This document shows, piece by piece, positions 6,983 through 11,834 of a DNA stretch of 11,834 nucleotides. The notes under the pieces are model-generated. The model was given only the letters and a program-made list of their open reading frames with translations. It was not told the DNA's origin and did no database searches. This DNA is from Flavobacteriaceae bacterium (lineage in GTDB: Bacteria > Bacteroidota > Bacteroidia > Flavobacteriales > Flavobacteriaceae), in NCBI GenBank assembly GCA_018608735.1, contig JABAYZ010000067.1, positions 1 to 11,834 on the forward strand. The letters run 5' to 3'. Positions within the stretch are counted from its first letter, which is position 1. The number at the start of each line of letters is the position of its first letter. Position numbers and translations under genes: made by a program.

Positions 6983-7405
6983 CTAAGAATTATGGATATG
7001 GATGGCGGTTGTTACCGTTGAAAATTGTCTAAACATTTCCATAACCCCACAATATTTATCTACTGAGAGCTTCACGGCTTTATCAATTTTTTTTGGGTTC
7101 AAATCGGTACCGTAAAAATGATAATCGACATGAACTTTGTCATAAAACTTAGGATGTTCTTCTGTAAGAAAACCTTCGACTTCCATTTTAAGTTCGTAAT
7201 CCACGACTTTCATTTTTTCTAAAATATCAACGATATCTATACCTGAACATCCCGCCAAAGACGATAGCATCATGGCTTTTGGGGATAACCCAAATTGCGC
7301 AGACTGGCCTTTGGCAACGGTATCCATTAATACGGTTTTTCCGCTAGGGTTATCAGATTCGAATTGCATTCCACCTTTCCAGTGGGTAATCGTTTTGTGG
7401 GACAT
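6983..7405 (-). CDS. OsmC/Ohr family protein (YhfA-like)
   Basis: This 140-aa cytoplasmic protein belongs to the OsmC fold family, whose members reduce organic hydroperoxides with a pair of cysteines. Both candidate cysteines are present: C53 in SSLAGCSGIDIV and C119 in DKYCGVMEMF. The N-terminal part (HWKGGMQFES and GLSPKAMMLSSLAGC) and the total length fit the YhfA-like OsmC branch better than Ohr proper. The natural substrate of that branch is unclear. It is the first gene of the compact run osmC-recJ-MFS, with recJ starting 2 nt after its stop. The ATG at 7405 is preceded by an A/T-rich leader with a candidate -7 element. A role in peroxide defence beside a DNA repair nuclease is attractive but is only suggested by the arrangement. 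Confidence 0.88.
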   Translation of the reverse strand: MSHKTITHWKGGMQFESDNPSGKTVLMDTVAKGQSAQFGLSPKAMMLSSLAGCSGIDIVDILEKMKVVDYELKMEVEGFLTEEHPKFYDKVHVDYHFYGTDLNPKKIDKAVKLSVDKYCGVMEMFRQFSTVTTAIHIHNS

Positions 7406-7432
7406 ATAAACTGTTTTTGATTCTTATGCCAT

Positions 7433-7440
7433 CAAAAATA
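7433..7440 (-). promoter_or_regulatory. Candidate -7 promoter element for osmC-recJ-MFS
   Basis: Read on the minus strand, TATTTTTG matches TAnnTTTG exactly and lies 27 nt before the osmC ATG. Transcription would start near 7426, giving a leader of about 20 nt. A TTG at the expected -33 distance is not present; the upstream hairpin sequence occupies part of that area. The element is plausible but half of the promoter is unsupported. Confidence 0.35.
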
Positions 7441-7462
7441 CTAAATAATGTGATGGGTCGTA

Positions 7463-7499
7463 CTATTTTCTATAACTCTCGTTATAAAAATGAAAATAG
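7463..7499 (-). terminator. Long imperfect hairpin between rsmI and osmC, possible terminator or RNA 3' end
   Basis: An inverted repeat has an outer 8-bp arm (CTATTTTC 7463-7470 with GAAAATAG 7492-7499) and an inner 6-bp arm (TATAAC 7471-7476 with GTTATA 7481-7486). The two arms are joined by one 5-nt bulge (7487-7491). On the rsmI-sense (minus) strand the loop reads GAGA, a GNRA-type tetraloop closed by C-G. It begins about 18 nt after the rsmI stop. No long U-run follows on the minus strand, so it is not a classic intrinsic terminator; it may protect or define the rsmI mRNA end, or act as an operator for osmC. The pairing is certain; the function is a guess. Confidence 0.45.
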
Positions 7500-7516
7500 A
7501 GCGATAGAGGATGTGA

Positions 7517-8194
7517 CTATGAGGGTTTTGATTTTCCCGCAACTACAATAACAATTTCTCCTTTTGGAGGGCGGCTGGTGTAATAGTCTAGGATTGATTT
7601 TGCGGTTCCTCTTTTGGTTTCTTCAAAAAGTTTTGTGAGTTCTCGCGAAACAGATACTTGACGCTCTTCGCCAAAATATTCGCAAAGGTGAGATAGGGTT
7701 TTTAAAAGTTTATGAGGGCTTTCATATAAAATAATGGTTCGAGGCTCTTCAGCTAATAAAAGTAAACGCGTTTGACGCCCTTTTTTAACTGGCAAAAAAC
7801 CTTCAAATACAAATTTATCGTTGGGTAGCCCAGAGTTAACTAAGGCGGGGACAAAAGCTGTAGCTCCAGGTAAACAGTCCACAGGAATATCATTTTCGAC
7901 ACAGGCTCTAGTGAGTAAAAATCCAGGATCAGAAATAGCCGGAGTGCCTGCATCACTAATCAAAGCGATGGTAGTTCCTGCTTTTAATTTTTGAACAATA
8001 CCTTTAACGGTTTTATGCTCGTTATGCATATGATGAGAGTGCATTTGTGTGCCAATCTCAAAATGTTTTAAAAGTTTCCCTGAGGTTCTGGTGTCTTCTG
8101 CTAATATCAGATCTACCGATTTTAACACATTGATGGCACGCAGTGTGATGTCTTCAAGATTCCCTATCGGTGTTGGTACAATATACAGCTTCAT
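7517..8194 (-). CDS. rsmI: 16S rRNA (cytidine(1402)-2'-O)-methyltransferase RsmI
   Basis: RsmI uses S-adenosylmethionine to methylate the 2'-hydroxyl of C1402 in the decoding centre of 16S rRNA. It belongs to the tetrapyrrole methylase fold. Motifs in order are YIVPTPIGNLEDIT (4-17), AEDTRTSGKLLKHF, ISDAGTPAISDPG, LPGATAFVPALVNSGLP, FEGFLPVKKGRQ and YESPHKL, followed by the RELTKLFEE segment. All are as expected for the family. At 225 aa it lacks the C-terminal extension of the 286-aa E. coli protein and ends just after the core strand (GEIVIVVAG), a short form usual in Bacteroidota. The start is firmly fixed, because MKLYIVPTPIGN is conserved from the first residue. The promoter lies only a few nucleotides upstream. 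The gene is divergent from mscS. Confidence 0.95.
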   Translation of the reverse strand: MKLYIVPTPIGNLEDITLRAINVLKSVDLILAEDTRTSGKLLKHFEIGTQMHSHHMHNEHKTVKGIVQKLKAGTTIALISDAGTPAISDPGFLLTRACVENDIPVDCLPGATAFVPALVNSGLPNDKFVFEGFLPVKKGRQTRLLLLAEEPRTIILYESPHKLLKTLSHLCEYFGEERQVSVSRELTKLFEETKRGTAKSILDYYTSRPPKGEIVIVVAGKSKPS

Positions 8195-8198
8195 AACT

Positions 8199-8228
8199 CA
8201 AAGTTACAACGATTTTATGCACCGTCAA
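8199..8228 (-). promoter_or_regulatory. Promoter of rsmI (Bacteroidota -33/-7 type), possibly leaderless
   Basis: On the minus strand a TTG (8228-8226) is followed by 19 nt and then TAACTTTG (8206-8199), an exact match to TTG-N17-23-TAnnTTTG. Only four nucleotides separate the -7 element from the rsmI ATG (8194-8192). With the usual distance of about 5-7 nt from the -7 element to the start point, transcription would begin at or next to the A of ATG. Confidence 0.7.
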
Positions 8229-8268
8229 TACCGATCTTAAATTTTTCTTTTTCTCAACTGTTTTGAAA

Positions 8269-8299
8269 TTGTAATTCTTTTTCATAATTTGTATATTTG
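8269..8299 (+). promoter_or_regulatory. Promoter of mscS (Bacteroidota -33/-7 type)
   Basis: TTG (8269-8271), a 20-nt spacer and TATATTTG (8292-8299) match the Bacteroidota promoter consensus exactly. Predicted transcription starts near 8305, leaving a leader of about 137 nt before the mscS ATG at 8443. The rsmI promoter faces the other way 40 bp to the left, so the two genes share a divergent control region. Confidence 0.65.
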
Positions 8300-8426
8300 T
8301 ATATATATTGAACCTACTTATGAATTTCTTAAAAACTGTTTCACTGATTATAGGCTAAAACATTATTAATACCAAACCGTATATACACTTCTTACTGACT
8401 GTATAAATTAAAACTCATCCTTAATC

Positions 8427-8440
8427 TTTAATATATTAAA
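8427..8440. repeat. Perfect 14-bp AT-only palindrome just before the mscS start
   Basis: TTTAATATATTAAA is its own reverse complement and ends 2 bp before the mscS ATG, covering the place where a ribosome would bind. It could be an operator or a weak stem that limits initiation. A/T-only palindromes of this length are not rare in such a base composition, so a role is uncertain. A second weaker inverted repeat (TATACA 8382-8387 with TGTATA 8400-8405) lies upstream in the same leader. Confidence 0.3.
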
Positions 8441-8442
8441 CC

Positions 8443-9249
8443 ATGGAAAAATACCTTACACTTCTCAAAGACTTACTTGTAGAATATTCGCCAAAAGTGC
8501 TTTATGCATTAGGGCTATTAATCGTTGGATTATATGCCATAAAATTTGTCATTCGCCTTATTAAAAAACTCCTTAATGTGCGCCATGTTGATGAGACGCT
8601 TCAAACCTTTCTTGGGAATTTATTGGGGTGGGGATTAAAAGCGCTACTCCTTGTCGCCGTAATCTCTAAGCTTGGTGTAGATACTACGGCCTTAGCCGCA
8701 GTTATGGCCGCTGCAGGTTTAGGACTTGGACTTGCTCTACAAGGGGCTTTAGGAAATTTTGCTGGTGGCGTTTTGATTATTTTATTCAAACCTTTCAAAG
8801 TAGGGGATTTGGTAGATGTTCAAGGGGAAATAGGAACCGTAAAAGACATTGAAATTTTTACTACACAAATTTTAACACCAAATAACAAACGAGTCATTAT
8901 CCCTAATGGTACACTAGCAAATAGTAATATTATTAACCTTTCAGCTGAGGGGAAATTAAGAATCGATTTGACTATTGGTGTTGGTTATAATGAGGACATC
9001 AAACAAGCCAAAGCGGTACTCTTGAAAGTTTTAACGTCACATCCAAAAGTTATACAAGAACCTTTGCCTACCGTTGATGTTTCGGAATTGGCGGATAGTT
9101 CCGTAAATTTTGCCGTTCGTCCTTGGAGTACAGTAGAAGATTATTGGACCGTTTATTTTGAGGTCACAGAAAATTGCAAATTGGCATTGGACGCTGCTGG
9201 AATCGAAATTCCATATCCACATACGGTTGAAATTCACAAAAAAGAGTAA
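8443..9249 (+). CDS. mscS: Small-conductance mechanosensitive channel, MscS family
   Basis: MscS channels sit in the inner membrane as heptamers and open under tension to release solutes on hypoosmotic shock. This 268-aa protein is close in size to E. coli MscS (286 aa). Helix TM1 lies near 16-40, TM2 near 55-78, and the pore helix TM3 near 84-115. TM3 shows the Ala/Gly packing pattern (AAAGLGLGLALQGALGNFAG) and ends in FKPFKVGD. The beta domain follows (V124-x-x-EIGTVKDIEIFTTQ, then IIPNGTLANSNIINLS, 152-167), and then the alpha/beta cage domain, ending with the conserved AGIEIPYPH. The start gives the usual short N terminus. It has its own promoter and is not in an operon: rsmI diverges from it and tsaB converges with a 4-nt gap. 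Nothing in the sequence suggests an extra sensory domain. Confidence 0.94.
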   Translation: MEKYLTLLKDLLVEYSPKVLYALGLLIVGLYAIKFVIRLIKKLLNVRHVDETLQTFLGNLLGWGLKALLLVAVISKLGVDTTALAAVMAAAGLGLGLALQGALGNFAGGVLIILFKPFKVGDLVDVQGEIGTVKDIEIFTTQILTPNNKRVIIPNGTLANSNIINLSAEGKLRIDLTIGVGYNEDIKQAKAVLLKVLTSHPKVIQEPLPTVDVSELADSSVNFAVRPWSTVEDYWTVYFEVTENCKLALDAAGIEIPYPHTVEIHKKE

Positions 9250-9253
9250 TTGC

Positions 9254-9925
9254 CTATTTTTTAGAGGGTATCGCTATAAAATCTTTTAAATAAAAAGGTT
9301 CAAAATAGGCGACATCTTCAAATGCGTTCGATTTAAATTTATCATAAGAAAGCGCACACATTTGTTGGGCTGAGGGTAACTTGTCTTCGACGAATTGTGC
9401 GTTTTTGTGTGTAATGAGTGCTTTGGTTTTTGCTACCCCGTTTCCAATAAAATAAACAGGAGACTTGTCTAGTAGTTCATGATACAATTCTGGGGTCAAT
9501 ACCTCAGCTTCAGTAGAGCGGATTTCGATATGTTGTGCGTCATATATAGCGGAATATACTTCCATCCGTCTTGCATCAAGCATTGCAATGATGGGGCCTT
9601 TGGGCGTCTCAACTTGATGTGCAAGGGCTTCTAAAGTGGGTACAGAAATCAAAGGAAGATTCAGCGCATAACACAAGCCTTTAGCGGCAGAAACCCCAAT
9701 TCGCAAGCCTGTATAAGACCCTGGCCCTTTGCTTATCGCAATGGCATTTAGTTGATCAATTGATACGCTTGCTGTTTTGAGAACGTCATCGATATAAACA
9801 TGGAGGCGCTCTGCGTGGGAATATGCCGAGCTGTTATCTTCTTTATATCCTATAACCCTGCCGTTTTGTGAAAGTGCAACTGAGCAGTTGGTCGTAGACG
9901 TTTCAATATTTAAAATATATGCCAT
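9254..9925 (-). CDS. tsaB: tRNA threonylcarbamoyladenosine biosynthesis protein TsaB
   Basis: TsaB pairs with TsaD (and TsaE) to place N6-threonylcarbamoyladenosine at position 37 of tRNAs that read ANN codons. It is a cytoplasmic ASKHA-fold protein. The N terminus ILNIETSTTNCSVAL is the usual first phosphate-binding loop, and KGPGSYTGLRIGVSAAKG (66-83) is the family signature. AMLDARRMEVYSAIYD in the middle corresponds to the conserved strand-helix near the dimer interface. It lacks the HxxEH metal motif of TsaD, which rules that paralogue out. Length (223 aa) is normal. It starts 1 nt after the tolC stop, so it is probably carried on the efflux transcript, though it has no functional link to efflux. 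Its stop is 4 nt from that of the convergent mscS gene. Confidence 0.93.
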   Translation of the reverse strand: MAYILNIETSTTNCSVALSQNGRVIGYKEDNSSAYSHAERLHVYIDDVLKTASVSIDQLNAIAISKGPGSYTGLRIGVSAAKGLCYALNLPLISVPTLEALAHQVETPKGPIIAMLDARRMEVYSAIYDAQHIEIRSTEAEVLTPELYHELLDKSPVYFIGNGVAKTKALITHKNAQFVEDKLPSAQQMCALSYDKFKSNAFEDVAYFEPFYLKDFIAIPSKK

Positions 9926-9926
9926 A

Positions 9927-11273
9927 TTATGGTGTCAATGGTTTGCCCATATAAAAGTCTAGGACTTTTGTTTTGAAAATAAAATCAAATTTAGCATTTA
10001 TTAATGACGATTGTGCATTTATAAATTGTACTCTGGCTTGCTCTAGGTCAAAAGCAGTAATATTTCCTATTGTATAGCGCTCCTTAGCGCTATTAAATGC
10101 AAAGTCTTGTGATGCTAATGATTTTTTGGCAGCATTATAGGCTTTAAAAGCAGCTTGCGCATCTGTAAATGCTCTCTGTATATTAGATTCTAAATCTAAC
10201 TTAGCTTGCTCTAAATTAAGTTTAATATTATTTTCTTGTATTCTGGATTTCGCAACTGCTGTTTTATTTTGAAATCTTGAGAAAATCGGAATGTTTACAC
10301 TCAGATTAAAATTATGACCTTTATTTACATCTAATTCTCTAAAGAATGGTTGCTTAAAAAAATCGTTTTTAGATTCACTCCATACGGATCCAAAACCATA
10401 GTTAAAGCTTAAGGATGGCAAATAGCCTGATTTAGAAATTTCGGTATTCAGTTCAGCATTTTCAATGTTTTTTTCGGCGATTACAATTTCATTTCTGTTA
10501 TTAAAAGCATAGCTTATTATTGGGGTCACATTTTTGTACAACAATGTTTCTGACGGTGTCGCTAAATCAATAACTTCAACCTTGAATCCGTCAAACGGAA
10601 CTTGTAATAATTGTGATAACGAGAGTAGTGATAAGTTATAATTATTTTCAGCGATTGTTAATTGTTGCTCATCTCTACTTAACGTTGCTTCTGAAGTATA
10701 TAAATTTGCTTTGGGTTGAACGCCAGCATCTACTAAATTTTTAACTTGATTAAGTTGTTGTTGACTAAAATTAAATTGATTTTTTGCAGTTTCCAAGTTT
10801 TCTATATTAAATAATACATTTAAGTAGCCATTTACAACATTCAAAGAAATATTGTCTTTAATGCGTGCTAATTCTAAGTTATTGATTTCTAGATTTAAGA
10901 GTGACTGTTTGTAGAGATTTAACGTTCTAAAACCATTAAATACATTTTGATTTAAGCCAAGGTTATAATTAAAGGAATGTGTAGTTTGATTGTTGATTCT
11001 TTGGTTTGAAACAGGATCAAACCCAGACCCAATGCTCATACGTTCTCCCAAGCTTCCGCTAACTGACGGTAAAAATTGACCTTTTGCAGCGATGATATCT
11101 TGCGCGTTTACAAGTAGATTATTTTGGCTTTGCTTCACCGAAATATTATGTTCCAAAGCGTGATCGACGCATTCTTTAAGCGTCCATTTTTTTTGAGCAA
11201 AACTGCTTAACGTTCCTATAAGAAAAAGAACTGTACATATATGTTTCATCGTTTTGAGGGTTTTATTATTCAT
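9927..11273 (-). CDS. TolC family outer-membrane efflux protein
   Basis: TolC-type proteins form trimeric outer-membrane channels joined to a long periplasmic coiled-coil barrel and receive substrates from an adaptor and pump. Two OEP repeats (PF02321) can be followed after the signal peptide: the first opens with WTLKECVDHALEHN, and the second runs through PSLSFNYGFG, the coiled coil IQENNIKLNLEQAKLDLE and the ERYTIGNITAFDLEQAR motif. The reading frame opens at an ATG at 11291, but those first six codons (MKTTKT) merely read the adaptor's acidic-tail repeats in another frame. I therefore prefer the ATG at 11273, which overlaps the adaptor stop by 8 nt. The ATG at 11249 (MKHICTVLF...) is also possible and gives a shorter signal peptide. 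Predicted cleavage lies in SSFAQ. It is coupled to the upstream adaptor and followed 1 nt later by tsaB. Confidence 0.9.
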   Translation of the reverse strand: MNNKTLKTMKHICTVLFLIGTLSSFAQKKWTLKECVDHALEHNISVKQSQNNLLVNAQDIIAAKGQFLPSVSGSLGERMSIGSGFDPVSNQRINNQTTHSFNYNLGLNQNVFNGFRTLNLYKQSLLNLEINNLELARIKDNISLNVVNGYLNVLFNIENLETAKNQFNFSQQQLNQVKNLVDAGVQPKANLYTSEATLSRDEQQLTIAENNYNLSLLSLSQLLQVPFDGFKVEVIDLATPSETLLYKNVTPIISYAFNNRNEIVIAEKNIENAELNTEISKSGYLPSLSFNYGFGSVWSESKNDFFKQPFFRELDVNKGHNFNLSVNIPIFSRFQNKTAVAKSRIQENNIKLNLEQAKLDLESNIQRAFTDAQAAFKAYNAAKKSLASQDFAFNSAKERYTIGNITAFDLEQARVQFINAQSSLINAKFDFIFKTKVLDFYMGKPLTP

Positions 11274-11832
11274 CGTCTTCGTCGTCTTCATCGTCGTTAT
11301 TTTCTTCGGATGCTTTGTTCCAAACCTTGATTTTATCGCCTTCTTCGACCCCGTCTATGATTTCTACATTAATCCCATCAGATAATCCAATTTCAATATT
11401 TTTTTTCTTAAAGGTTCCGTTATCATTTAGCAGTTCTACAAACGGTTTTTCGGTAATGCGGTTGAACTGCAAAAGTGCTTCTTTAATAACCAAAATACTG
11501 TCTTTACTTTCTATTTCTATTTCGGCATTAGCACTATAACCTGCACGGATTTTTGTACTTGCTTCAATGGTCACATCGGCTTTGATTGTAAACTGAACGG
11601 CGCCATTTTCCTCTACGCCTTTGGGCGCTACAAAGGTTAGAGTCGCTGGAAATTCTTTTTCGTTAATTGCGCCTAGAATCACTTTGATCTCTTTGCCTTC
11701 TTCTAGTTTTCCGACTTCAGATTCATCGACTTTGCCTTCAAAAATCATTTTGCTCATATCGGCAATAGTAGCAATTGTGGTTCCTGCATTAAAGTTGTTG
11801 CTTTGGATGACTTGATCGCCTTCCCGAACCGG
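11266..11832 (-). CDS. Efflux periplasmic adaptor subunit, HlyD/MacA-like (C-terminal part, 5' end outside window)
   Basis: The frame enters from the right edge, giving 188 C-terminal residues of a periplasmic adaptor (membrane fusion protein) that would bridge an inner-membrane pump and the adjacent TolC channel. The visible part starts with VREGDQVIQSNNFNAGTTIA, the end of the lipoyl-like domain. The beta-barrel domain follows (MIFEGKVDESEVGKLEEGKE onward, with a strand series to IRAGYSANAEIEIES), and then a membrane-proximal segment with VVIKEALLQF-type spacing (ILVIKEALLQF) and VEIIDGVEEGDKIKV. The first internal ATG (11757) is not the start. This arrangement is typical of adaptors that in Bacteroidota serve MacB-like ABC exporters, but the pump lies outside the window. 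The last 15 residues are almost all acidic or polar. The tolC frame overlaps its end. Confidence 0.87.
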   Translation of the reverse strand, partial: PVREGDQVIQSNNFNAGTTIATIADMSKMIFEGKVDESEVGKLEEGKEIKVILGAINEKEFPATLTFVAPKGVEENGAVQFTIKADVTIEASTKIRAGYSANAEIEIESKDSILVIKEALLQFNRITEKPFVELLNDNGTFKKKNIEIGLSDGINVEIIDGVEEGDKIKVWNKASEENNDDEDDEDDE

Positions 11833-11834
11833 AA

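Noticed and set aside
8320..8358. 12-codon reading frame (MNFLKTVSLIIG) in the mscS leader, a possible leader peptide
   Set aside because: It is short, has no regulatory codon run or paired terminator structure, and such frames are expected by chance in a 248-bp gap.
9238..9262. A6 and T6 tracts flanking the mscS/tsaB junction as a bidirectional terminator
   Set aside because: The paired core is interrupted and contains only an AG/CT step besides A-T pairs. The tracts are also Lys codons of the two genes.
1..11834. Mobile elements, CRISPR arrays, tRNA or rRNA genes
   Set aside because: No transposase-like frame, terminal repeats, regularly spaced repeats or cloverleaf sequence was recognised on either strand.

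Overview
The window looks like chromosomal DNA of a marine-type flavobacterium (Bacteroidota, Flavobacteriaceae). It is AT-rich and gene-dense. Exported proteins carry short signal peptides ending in ...A|Q. The best promoters fit the Bacteroidota form (TTG, a gap of about 17-23 nt, TAnnTTTG) rather than the sigma-70 form. The genes are flavobacterial-type versions of housekeeping families. There is no transposase, integrase, tRNA, rRNA or CRISPR array, and every gap is below 300 bp; the longest, 8195-8442, holds two divergent promoters.

Left part, plus strand (1-4014): the C-terminal part of a MATE efflux transporter cut by the window edge, then queD (6-carboxytetrahydropterin synthase) and an LpxH-type UDP-2,3-diacylglucosamine diphosphatase 9 nt apart. 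After a 106-bp gap comes a tight three-gene cassette: a soluble VTC-domain (polyphosphate polymerase-like) protein, a five-helix DUF4956 membrane protein 1 nt downstream, and a DUF2490 beta-barrel-like exported protein 5 nt downstream. This cassette is the best candidate for a poorly described system: a possible split counterpart of the eukaryotic VTC complex, with a cytoplasmic polymerase, an inner-membrane partner and an outer-membrane partner.

Middle part, minus strand (4019-8194): an OsmC-family protein, recJ and an EntS-like MFS exporter form a very compact probable operon read in that order (gaps of 2 and 1 nt). Upstream is rsmI (16S rRNA C1402 ribose methyltransferase), separated from osmC by a spacer with a long RNA hairpin. 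The rsmI promoter sits so close to its ATG that the mRNA may be leaderless.

Right part: an MscS mechanosensitive channel on the plus strand has its own well-formed promoter and a leader of about 137 nt. It converges with a minus-strand run read as periplasmic adaptor (cut by the right edge), TolC-like outer membrane factor, and tsaB (tRNA t6A). The adaptor and TolC reading frames overlap, which suggests translational coupling, and tsaB follows 1 nt after tolC. No gene in the window looks broken apart from the two cut by its edges.
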